Assembly: GCA_026120185.1 (NCBI GenBank)
Contig: JANUWF010001497.1
Span: forward strand, 1,972,501 to 2,036,500
Reading direction: 5' to 3'
From: Voacanga thouarsii
Taxonomy: Eukaryota; Streptophyta; Magnoliopsida; Gentianales; Apocynaceae
DNA length: 64,000 nt
Shown: positions 47,043 through 56,427 of the stretch, piece by piece
Numbering within the stretch: position 1 is the first letter of the stretch
Layout of the letters: every line of letters begins with the position of its first letter
The notes under the pieces: model-generated
Seen by the model: the letters and a program-made list of their open reading frames with translations, nothing else
What the model was told of the DNA's origin: nothing
Databases searched by the model: none
Made by a program: the position numbers and the translations under genes

Positions 47043-49078
47043 ATTCTATATGTCTGTTTATTACTCCTCCTGATGAGATGATTCCTTTAAATCTTTGAAC
47101 CGACGCATACCAATTTTATATCTCAACTTCTCAAATGTTTCAGTCGGTAAAGTCTTTGTGAAAATAACTGCGAGGTTATCACATTACCGAATTTGTAGCA
47201 CATCAATTTTACCTTTCTTCTGGAGTTCATGAGTAAAGAAGAATTTTGGTGAAATATGTTTTGTCTGATCTCCTTTAATATATCATCATCGTAATTGAGC
47301 TATGCAAACTGCATTGTCTTCATAAAGAGAAGTTGGAATATCTCTGATAGATGATAATCCATAACTTTCTCGGATATCATGAATTATTGATCGTAACCAT
47401 ACACATTCTCTACTTGCTTCATGAATAGCTATACTTTCAACATGATTTGAAGAAGTAGTTGCTTGGAGATATCAAAGAACTTGTTTAATTCTATTCCAAT
47501 GTCGTCGTGTTGGTGAAGAACTAAATCTTGCTAATAAATTGACAGCAAAGGCAATATCAGATTGTGTATTGTTAGCAAGATACATCAATGCACAAATTGC
47601 ACTGAGATATGGTACTTCAGGACCAAGGAGTTCTTTATCATCTTCTTGAGGTCAGAATTTTTCTTCACATCTAATGACCGAACAAGCATTGAAATACTCA
47701 ATGGATGTGCTTTTGTCTATGAAAATCCTTTTTAAAACTTTTGCTGTATATGTTAATTAATGAAACTTGCCAAATGTTTAATTTGTAAACCAAGGCAAAA
47801 TGTAATTTTGACAACATCCTTGATGTCGAATAATCAATTGTTTCTTGGAGCTCTTCAGGAGTTCCAATAAGATTAATATCATCAACATATATAGCTAATA
47901 TCATAAATTTAGAACCAGATTTCTTAATAAAAACACATGGACATACCTGGTCATTTTTAAATCCCGCTTTCAATAAATATTCACTAAAACGATTGAACCA
48001 GATGCGCCCAAATTACTTCACGCCATATAATGATTTCTGCAACTTAATGGAGTAATTTTCATGAGGATAATGTTTATATGCTTCAGGCATATACAATCCT
48101 TCGGGGATTTTCATGTAAACATCATTTTCTAAATTTTCATACAAGTAAGCAGTGACAACATCTAATAGGCGCATATCTATTTTTTTATGTACTGTCAAAC
48201 TGATAAGATATCGGAGTGTAATAGCATCAACAACAGGAGAATTAGTTTTATCATAATCCATACCTAGTCTTTGTGAAAAACCTTGGGTTACTAACCGTAC
48301 TTTATATCGTATGATTTCATTATTTTCATTACACTTTCTCACAAATATCCATTTGTAGCCAACAGGTTTTACACTTTCTAGTGTTCAGACTGTAAGTCCG
48401 AAGACTTCACGTCATGTTAGTGCATTTAACTCCGATTGAATCACATTTTTTCATTGTAGCCAATCTTTTCTATGCCGACATTCGTCAACTGATATTGGTT
48501 CAGGATCATCATTATCTTGTATAACATCGAGAGATATATTATATGCAAACATATTATCAATAATTGTTTCTATCCGATTCCAACTTCTACCGGAAGTGGT
48601 ATAATTGATAGAAATTTCAGTGTTACTTTCATCAACTTTGGTTCTTTGTCATCAGTTTTCTCTTGGTCTTTATCATTTTTTTCTTCAATATGATCATCTG
48701 GATCATTTAATCCTCTCTTCTTTCAAGGATTTTTATCTTTAGAACCAAGAGGTCGGCCATACTTCTGGCATGCTTTTGGCTCAGCAGTTATAGGTATAAT
48801 TATTTGTTCTGCTGAAACTTCAATTCGAATAGGAGCATTTATAGCTGGGATATGCGATTTTGTTACTCTTCTAGAGTCAACAAAAACGTCTGGCATTTTT
48901 ATTTGCAATGCTTTACAAATGAATTATCTTTTGCACTTCAAGTTCACGCGCGCTTGTACGCGGATCAAGTTCACACGCACTTGTACGCGGATCAAGATAA
49001 TTTAATGATGTTGCCCAATCAAGATCTTTCTTATACTGTTTTTGTTCTCCCCCCTAATTTAGAGAATAATGATTTCAC
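47043..49078 (-). pseudogene. Copia pol: integrase tail, reverse transcriptase and RNase H (degenerate)
   Basis: Reading right to left: the integrase C-terminal end ('SLNYLDPRTSACE', with a 27-bp tandem duplication at about 48945-48998 repeating LDPRTSA.E) and the linker 'MPDVFVDSRRVTKSHIPA' then 'GRPLGSKDKNP' (48723-48908). Next are the reverse transcriptase start ('YKVRLVTQGFSQRLGMDY', about 48290), 'DVVTAYLYENLENDVYMKIPEG' (48100-48180), 'KLQKSLYGVK', and the active site 'LAIYVDDINLIG' (about 47885). The RNase H end follows ('KHISPKFFFTHELQKKG' near 47240 and 'LPTETFEKLRYKIGMRR' near 47110). Multiple stops and frameshifts are present. Confidence 0.87.
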
Positions 49079-49268
49079 AAGAGAATAATAGAAATGTAAG
49101 AATATTATGAGGAATACTACATACATAACAAGTAGGAAATTCTAAGAAATATATTAAAAAAAAACTCTATATATATCTCACTCTTTCCGATACCATCTTT
49201 TCCTCTTCCTCGTCTTTTCTTCTCATCTATCACTCCACCTATCATCTACTTCTTCTTCTTCCTCATAC

Positions 49269-49269
<1 letters not shown>

Positions 49270-49333
<64 letters not shown>
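49270..49333. repeat. (TG)n microsatellite
   Basis: About 31 TG units directly before the LTR-like repeat. Confidence 0.92.
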
Positions 49334-49337
<4 letters not shown>

Positions 49338-49581
49338 CCCAGTCAAAACCAACCTTAGAGTAAGGGGGTTGGGATGCATATCATATTTTATTGCATGTTT
49401 AAATATATTTTTATATGATTTTATGTGTTTTGGATTGGTGTTTTATAGTCTCGAGGGTTTAATTATGTTTATTGAGTAAGAAGGGCAAAATGGTAATTTT
49501 TGCTTGAGGTGAAAATAGGGAAATAGCTTGAGGATTAAATAGGAAAAATATGTTAGAGAGAAATTAAGAACAAGAGTTGTT

Positions 49582-49637
49582 GTGGTTTAGTGGTTAGAGC
49601 TTTGGAATTAAATCTTGAAATCTTGGGTTCAAATTCC
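49582..49637 (+). promoter_or_regulatory. tRNA-like segment with pol III A and B boxes
   Basis: TGGTTTAGTGGTTAGAG (A-box-like, 49582-49598) and GGGTTCAAATTCC (B-box, 49625-49637) have near-tRNA spacing. The segment does not fold into a good tRNA by eye and no 3' acceptor pairs, so it is a tRNA-derived relic or SINE head rather than a tRNA gene. Confidence 0.45.
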
Positions 49638-51282
49638 ATCATTGGAGTTTTAGCATGATTAAATTTTACTTTTGTTTGGGAAGGTTGTATTTTCGACCTT
49701 GAGTGCTCTAGAGAAGGGTAAAGGTGATGTCCTAAGATAGACATGATAGGAGTACCCTAATCCAACTCTTGTACCCTACAAAAATTCCTAAGGAAATTCA
49801 TACCCTTCTTGATCCTTAGTTTTTCTTACTTCTCAATTCATTAGGTTGTTCAATTTGTTCAAGCCAATTTTATTCCAGAAAAATTCCAGCAAAGTGTTGT
49901 GGCTTTGAAGGTTCAAAATGTCTAAGTGTAAGACATCTTATGGACCAAAATTGTGTAGGAGTTGGGGAAGGTTCCCAAGAGAATTAATCTCCATAGTGAA
50001 CCTTCAAAACTCCACTCTAACTATATTCATTTTCCTTCATGAAGTAATCTGGAATTTTTCCAGCTTCTTGTGCATTCAAAATGTCGAAATTTTGAGCCAT
50101 CATTCCCTCCTAAATGCTACCAGAAAATGGCCCTCTTGACCAGCTTGAAATCTGAAATTTTCTGGCCAAATTCAAACTGCACAAATGCTGTGCAAAACTA
50201 GAAAATATTCTAGGCAAAATCGCAGCATAGGTGAGCTTAAACCAAGCTGTTTTCTTTCAGTTTTCTCCTAGCACCTTAGCCACGTTTTTCCTCCATAAAG
50301 AAGGCTGGAAACCAGCCTTGAAAGACCTCTGAATGCCCCTTCAAATCCTCTGCAAATTGACTGAAAAATGGCAACAAAAGCTGCCCAGAAAAATTCCAGC
50401 AATAGCGAAACCTGTACAGGAATTTTTTTTTTCCAGCTTTGTTTCCTTCTTCAGCCCTGGCCGAAACTTCACTATTTTTCTGCACAAACTTCTCTTGAAC
50501 AACCATGAACTGAACTCTATTGTCTTTCCCAACCTTCTGCTCGAAAAACCAGTCATGGCTATTCCTAAAATATCTCCAACAATTACTCCAATTAAGCCTT
50601 GATTGAAGATCAAAATTCCAGCAATCCTAATTTAGTAAACTTCCATAAAATATTCCTTAAACAATTAGACATTCCTTCACCATTGTACCCCCTCTTTTCC
50701 TCCACCATTAAACTTCTTCAACCAGCTTTCATCCAGCAAAAACATTGAGCAATATTCGGCCATTACAGTTTCCAAAAAACTCTCCATTGATCAAAGATTT
50801 TCTTGTCATATTTTATTTCCAAATTTGATTCCCAAAAATATTCTTTTAGGATTTCAACAACCAGCCTTTCCTTTTCCTTTTAAACCAGAAAAATCATCTA
50901 CCAAAACCACTCAAACAATTCGGCCACTACAATCCCACAGAATTTCGGCAGCCTCAATCAAAATCTCTCCATTCTCTTTAACCTTCAAGCACACATAAAA
51001 CACCAAGAACACCTACTAGTTCCATACGCCTAATACCACTCCAAACCACTTCAATCTTCTTCAAAAAAATTTCAGATTTCATCTACTCACTGTCGTGAAT
51101 CCATATGTACCATTTTTAACATCAAACTCCAAAATTCAACTCTCTCTCTTGGAAAAAAAATCAGAATTTTTGTAAAGGCTCAAGAACACCTTCAAGGTAA
51201 GCTTGTTCAATCAACTTCATCTCCACTAATCCTCAATCTCTAATGAATATATATGTGTATAAGCACGCTAATGGACTCTCTT

Positions 51283-51287
51283 CTTCT

Positions 51288-51373
<86 letters not shown>
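51283..51373. repeat. (CT)n microsatellite
   Basis: About 45 CT units inside the LTR-like repeat. Open frames across it (Ser-Leu or Arg-Glu repeats) are artefacts. Confidence 0.95.
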
Positions 51374-51374
<1 letters not shown>

Positions 51375-53775
51375 CAAATACACCTCTCTCTTGGCCGAAT
51401 GATTTCTTCAACAATGGCCATGCTTTCTTCATCTCTCTTAGACGAATCTAGTCTCCTAGGAGTTGAGATCCATTCGAAACTCCTTCAAGGTACTCATTAA
51501 TTAAGTAAGCCCCTTCAACTCTCTTTTTAAATTCTAGATTCATGTCTCTAGGGTGATATTGAAAGGAGATAGATTATGTTTGAGGTTTGAGCATGTATTG
51601 TTGTGATGGGTTGAGATTGAAGCATGAATAAATGTATGTATAAGATGGAGATGGGATTGATGCATGAGTTGATTGTCTTGGTTGATTGTGTGATGTTTTT
51701 AGGGTTTAGTGCATATCTCCATGTCATGAGTGGTATTTGTGTTCAAGCATGTTAGAAATTATGCCACCTTTGGTGAATATGATTTATATTCAAGTATGAT
51801 TGTTAAAGCCATGAGTATGTTTATGCTAATAGAGGTTGGATCATGTCTTGATAAATTTAGATCTATGCCTTTATTCATGATTTGGATGATTTGATGAATT
51901 AAAGTGGAATGTATGTTCATGATTGTGATTAGCAAGTGGAAATATGATTATGATCTAGTGGTCCCTAAGATATTTTATTTCATCAATAAAATGATTGATA
52001 TTATAATTTTTGCTAGTAGATCTCGAAAACCCTAGAAAATGTGGATTTGGTCTTTTACATAAAATAGTGATATTTTAGTCAAATAAATGATAGATTTTAT
52101 TGCAGAAATAAAATATATAGATATTATATATAATAATAATATCAAATAAAGCCTTTTATATAAATAATCATAATAAGTAAAATATTAATTTTGTGAGTCT
52201 TATATTCATAAATACCATTAAAATTTATTATCTTTCAATTATTATCTTTTAAACAAGACCTATTCAAATTCACTCACAACTAATTTTAGTTACCAATTAT
52301 TTTCTAACAATTAATTATCAATAGATTACTATTTTAAATAATTACATCTAGGTCCTAGGACTCTTCAATAAATAAACTCTAATTTATTTTTAGTAAAATT
52401 TAAACCTTAAATTTATTAGTACCTATTTCCCAAAACACTAATTATTTTAACTCTCAAATTAGACTTAGCTTATAAACCCTTTATTTATTATCTAACCTTA
52501 AAGCTTGTGACACTAGGATCATGGTTGTAGTAAGTTAAGCTAGTTCTATTTGTGAAAGTGAATTTTAGCTTGAGTTTGATTATGGTTTATATTTACCCAA
52601 GGCGGAGTTAGTTCAGCTGTTGAAGACCTTTATTTTATCTCAAGCTAAGGATCAGATAAGCTCCTGCATAAAACCTGTTTGATGCAAAATGTTTATTATG
52701 GCAAGCCAAATGTAGAGTGCATGGACACTCATTTCTGTAAAAGCAATTGAGGATTGTCTTCTATCTTATTTCCGTTAAACAAATTATTTGAAAATCAATA
52801 AGTAGATTTACTCAAACTCAAAACTCTTTCTAAAACTGATTTTGACAAAAACTTTGGAAACCCTTAATTGTCATTTTCAAATGGAACTATGTTTTGTTCC
52901 TTTTCCCCGAGTAGGGTAAGTTACGTTGAGTACTTAATAAGGGTGGACTGTTAGGACTAGTCTTTGAAGGGTTAAGGTGAGTCTCTCAATAGATGCCACC
53001 TTTGAGGGGTAAGTCCTTCCCGGATAGGATGATAATCCAATAGGTCGTGTCGGTCCAAGTTAGCAGTTTTTCAGTCAAGTGACTGTGTATTGGCGGAATG
53101 GACAACCAGTTGTTGTTTGGGTATAGAGAAAGAGGAGTATCTTATTCGGTAGGCCGATCACCTATCTTTTGTCAATTTGCACAAAGTGTGGCATTCTGAC
53201 TGGTTATGGGGCCTAACGTGTGGTAATCCATGACCACTTTTGAGTGGTTGATTTTATTGTATCTGTATGGTTGGAAAAGCCAAAACACCACTCTTGATTT
53301 TGACTATTGTTTATTGTTTACCAGTATTTCTCTTATGAAGATTTTATACTTTGCATTTACGAACTGTTTTCACTGAACACTCAAAGTACACACGGACTTA
53401 CTGAGATTTTTATCTCATCACCCTTTTTACCATGATTTCAGGTCGATCCTGCTGTGGGGATGAGTAGCTAGTTGTAGCCTGCCTTAGAAGATTTTTCTGA
53501 TATTTATTTTGTGTAATGTTTTGGGAGTTGAGAGTGGATAATTTTATTTATGAATTTATTTCAAATTCTTGGTTTGTAATAAATTTTAAGTTTAAAGTAT
53601 TATTTTTATTCTATTATTTTGATTGTGTGACCTAGTTATAAAGACCCCTTATCTTTTGGATGGGACGACATCTCTGGCCCTGTCGGGTCTAGGTAGTAGG
53701 GTGTTACAATATATATATATATCGATATATATCTCAGTCATCAGTCATAAAAAAAATAAAAATCACAAAGTAGAT

Positions 53776-55038
53776 ATGGAGACTTGTAATTCATTTGAGA
53801 TATAGTCAAATTTTGACTTAGTTTCTAACGCAGAAGATTTTGATATATTTTCTTTTCCAAGCCAACCGCTTCCGCCTAATTTCAGGTCTAACGCAAAAGA
53901 TTTTGATGTGTTTTCCTTTCCAAACCAACCACTTCCACTTAATTTCAAGTGAGATACCTTTGAAGGCTTTCTTTTTTTTTTTTAGTGTGCTTGATAATGA
54001 AATTAAACTCTCTTTTGGTTTGTTGTGATATAAATCAGTGGAAGTTCTGGACATGCTGTTTTGGATTTTTAATTTGATCTATCTATTCAAGAGACTGCTT
54101 TTGATACTATTCCTCTGAATGAGAATATGCTTGTGCATGATCCTTTCTACTCCCTAATGGATTTTAAATAAAGCTAGAATATGGTTCAAAGTTATCATAC
54201 ATTCAAACATGGATTTTGAATGGTATTGCATTTACTGATATTATTTTTCCTTTTTTAAGAGAAATGATGAGTGGTCTTGGCAACGAATTCGGAGTAAGGA
54301 TCCATGAAATGCATAATATCGAAGTTCAAGATATTATTGCAGACGAAATTCCTATGGAGAAGAAAAGAATTGGGAGGCAGAGAGAGGAGAAGGGCAATAG
54401 CTCCAAGACACTATCAAAAGAAATCATTTCGCAGTATTTTTACCTGTCAATCAAGAGCGCGGCCAAAGAAATGAATATTGGCTTAACTCTTCTCAAGAAT
54501 AGATGTAGGGAGTTGGGAATTCGTCGATGACCTCACAGGAAGTTCATGAGCTTGGAAACCCTAATCAAGAATATTTAGGTTCTCTCACACACACACTTGT
54601 AATTTGCAAGTATGAAACTATGAAAGATTTATAAGTAAATAATGACTGAAATGAATGTATCTCTACTAATGATATCATTTCGATTTACAGGAGTGAGATA
54701 AAGACGAAAGAGGACATATGACTGAGAAGAAGTTAAGAAAAACCATTGAGATACTGAAACGTGAGAAGAAGTTGGTGGAAGAAAGTCCTGATACATAGTT
54801 GAAGGACCAAACACAGAAATTGAGACAAGTATGCTTCAATGCCAAATATAATAAGAAACTTAAGGGGATTGGAAAATCCCAAGACTCATTGCGCAATAAC
54901 TTCACGGCTAATTCTACTGTTAATCTAGATGCTGGCCCAAGGGAGAAGGAAGAGAAGAAGGATGCCGAATAAGAAGATCTGAAGTCCATATTTGCTACCT
55001 GTTTATCTTCCTCTAATGCAAACATGGAAAAAGAATAA
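53776..55038 (+). pseudogene. RKD-like (RWP-RK) transcription factor pseudogene with retained intron
   Basis: The ATG at 53776 starts METCNSFEI, then a TAG stops it at codon 10. Next come two 63-bp tandem coding units (53824-53886, 53887-53949; DFD.FSFP.QPLP), an acidic N-terminal part in broken frames (to about 54170), then 'YGSKLSYIQTWILNGI'. An intact stretch (54216-54530) includes 'MSGLGNEFGVR' and the start of the RWP-RK domain: 'KTLSKEIISQYFYLSIKSAA' and 'LTLLKNRCRELGIRR'. The invariant Trp of RWPxRK is TGA (54528-54530), followed by PHRKFMSLETLIKN. A second stop (TAG, 54576) precedes a GT-AG intron (54579-54691). The next exon gives 'TIEILKREKKLVEE' and 'QTQKLRQVCFNAKY', the usual RKD C-terminal helix. 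RKD factors control egg-cell and early embryo programmes. This copy cannot make a full protein. Confidence 0.85.
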
Positions 55039-55327
55039 TTACAAACATTCATCCTCAATTTGTCAGTTCTATTGAAAAAGAGTAACTATAAGCATGCATC
55101 ATCAAGTTCACGTAAACACCAGTGAGATGAATGAAGGAAATGCAAGTGAACACAAGATTTATGATCAAGACGAGATAGATTTTTTTTTCTGAACTGTTAG
55201 CAGTAATATAGTATATATTAACATTCGAATGTAACATCTCAAAGATGTGACGCTTATTATTAATGAAAATATCATTTTCCCTTATTATCTTTTCTGTTCC
55301 ACTTCAAGTGATCAGTATTTCTTTGTG

Positions 55328-55900
55328 TTAAGGAAAATATCGAGTATATCCATAACCATAACCACGGCCACTACCACAACTACGACTATAACGATAGTTT
55401 CTGCTGGAGCCAACAACATTCACTTTTAGGAGTGCTAATGAGCCAGTTGGTCTGGCTTCATGATTTCTCAATAATAACTCATTATTTTTCTTTGCAATGA
55501 GGATGTCAGTAATTAAATCTGTGTATATCATTTTTCTCGATATTGTTATTGCAGGACAATATTCGGGGCATGAAAGGTGGAGAATGTTTTCTCCAATATA
55601 TTTTTCTCCGCATAATTTTAACTGAGATGTAATTTTATACATCGCGGAGTTATATTCATTCACGGTTTTAAAATCTTGTAACTTCAGGTGCAATCATTCA
55701 TACCGTGCAGTTGGTAGTACGACCATCTTCAGGTGGTCAAATCTTTCTTTTCAACATTTAGATGCATTTTTGTATCGAGAACTCATGACATATAATTTTT
55801 CAGAAATATCAAGGGTTACTAATTCGAATTTAGTAAGGTTAGCTATAGGGATTAATAAATGCGTACCTGTCTTCTGGCTTGTGTAACGGTAGAGACTTGT
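55328..55900 (-). pseudogene. Copia gag of the RKD-carrying element (degenerate, internally deleted)
   Basis: The minus strand gives 'TLDISEK' near the start, then a deletion of about 170 bp relative to the copy at 63434-64000. It continues with 'RFDHLKMVVLP', 'RLQDFKTVNEYNSAMYKITSQLKLCGEK' (as two pieces), 'AKKNNELLLRNHEARPTG' and the Gly/Arg-rich region before the zinc knuckle. It stops at the edge of the foreign block. This is the UBN2-type gag of copia elements. Confidence 0.85.
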
Positions 55901-55910
55901 GCTAATAACA

Positions 55911-56300
55911 TGTTATAAAATTTGGGTAGTGTTAGAATAAAATCTACACACTACACACTAAGAAGATAGTGTTATAATAAAATTTACACAATACATGCTA
56001 AGAAAACTCTAACTATTCTTTATATAAGAATTTTTTCAAACTTCCCTTTTTCTTTTCTTTCACAATTTTCACAATTCTTTTTACAAAATGATGGTGCATT
56101 TCAAATTTAGAGAATCGCTCTATTTATAGAGTTTTTAATTAGTGGAATACATCATCTTCCACTAATGTTAATTAGTTAGTGGGGTCTCCACTAAATGATG
56201 GACATCTCTAAAAATTTATAATTAGTGAAACTTCCACTAATTCCCTAATAATTCATAAAAATTCATAATTAGTAGAGCTCCCGCTAATATATTCATAACA
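55911..56300 (-). repeat. 5' LTR of the RKD-carrying copia (390 bp)
   Basis: It matches 46551-46936. The right edge ATTCATAACA is followed by the TTTAA duplication (56301-56305). Confidence 0.92.
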
Positions 56301-56305
56301 TTTAA

Positions 56306-56427
56306 CTATTTTTTAAACGATAAAATCCCAGCATTCCAAACGTTTAAACCCAAACTAAACCCGTTTTCGAAGAACTCTTTACCTCCGAGATCCTCCATTC
56401 GTACGTCTCAAGTCCAAAAGCTCCCTC
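56306..56427 (+). promoter_or_regulatory. Remaining 5' flank of RRP46
   Basis: Only 122 bp separate the copia target duplication from the RRP46 ATG. No clear TATA box is present. The region has the mixed composition of a short 5' UTR, so the insertion lies in the proximal promoter or 5' UTR. Confidence 0.5.

Larger units (their letters stand above)
49330..53708 (+). repeat. Large solo-LTR-like repeat (about 4.38 kb), probably Ty3/gypsy
   Basis: It starts TGTGAAACCCC and ends GGGTGTTACA, near-matching inverted ends. There are no coding domains. The text 'catttttac..tttcaggtcgatcctgctgtgggg' near the right end resembles the R/U5 part of long gypsy (Tekay-type) LTRs. It sits between a (TG)n and an (AT)n tract, so the target duplication is blurred by microsatellite change. 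It interrupts the promoter side of the RKD copy. Orientation is inferred from the end pattern only. Confidence 0.45.
49079..55327. other. Foreign block inside the copia, about 1.87 kb without the inner LTR
   Basis: Copia homology stops near 49078 and resumes near 55328. Between lie a pyrimidine-rich stretch (49180-49265) that looks like promoter or 5' UTR, a (TG)n tract, a 4.38-kb LTR-like repeat, an (AT)n tract, and then an RKD gene copy with its own intron. Without the LTR-like repeat the block is a contiguous genomic piece of an RKD locus, antisense to the copia. Confidence 0.65.
46551..56300 (-). mobile_element. Ty1/copia retrotransposon carrying an RKD gene copy
   Basis: The LTRs at 46551-46936 and 55911-56300 share orientation and sequence. 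A perfect 5-bp target duplication TTTAA flanks the whole (46546-46550 and 56301-56305), so it behaved as one insertion. On the minus strand the order is 5' LTR, gag piece, a foreign block with an RKD pseudogene, the end of integrase, reverse transcriptase, RNase H, polypurine tract and 3' LTR. The catalytic integrase, protease and much of gag are replaced by the foreign block. The element ends 127 bp upstream of the RRP46 start codon. Confidence 0.85.

Noticed and set aside
49582..49650. A functional tRNA gene
   Set aside because: The A- and B-box-like words are present, but no acceptor stem or anticodon arm pairs by eye.
51233..51500. Arg-Glu or Ser-Leu repeat open frames
   Set aside because: They are translations of the (CT)n microsatellite.
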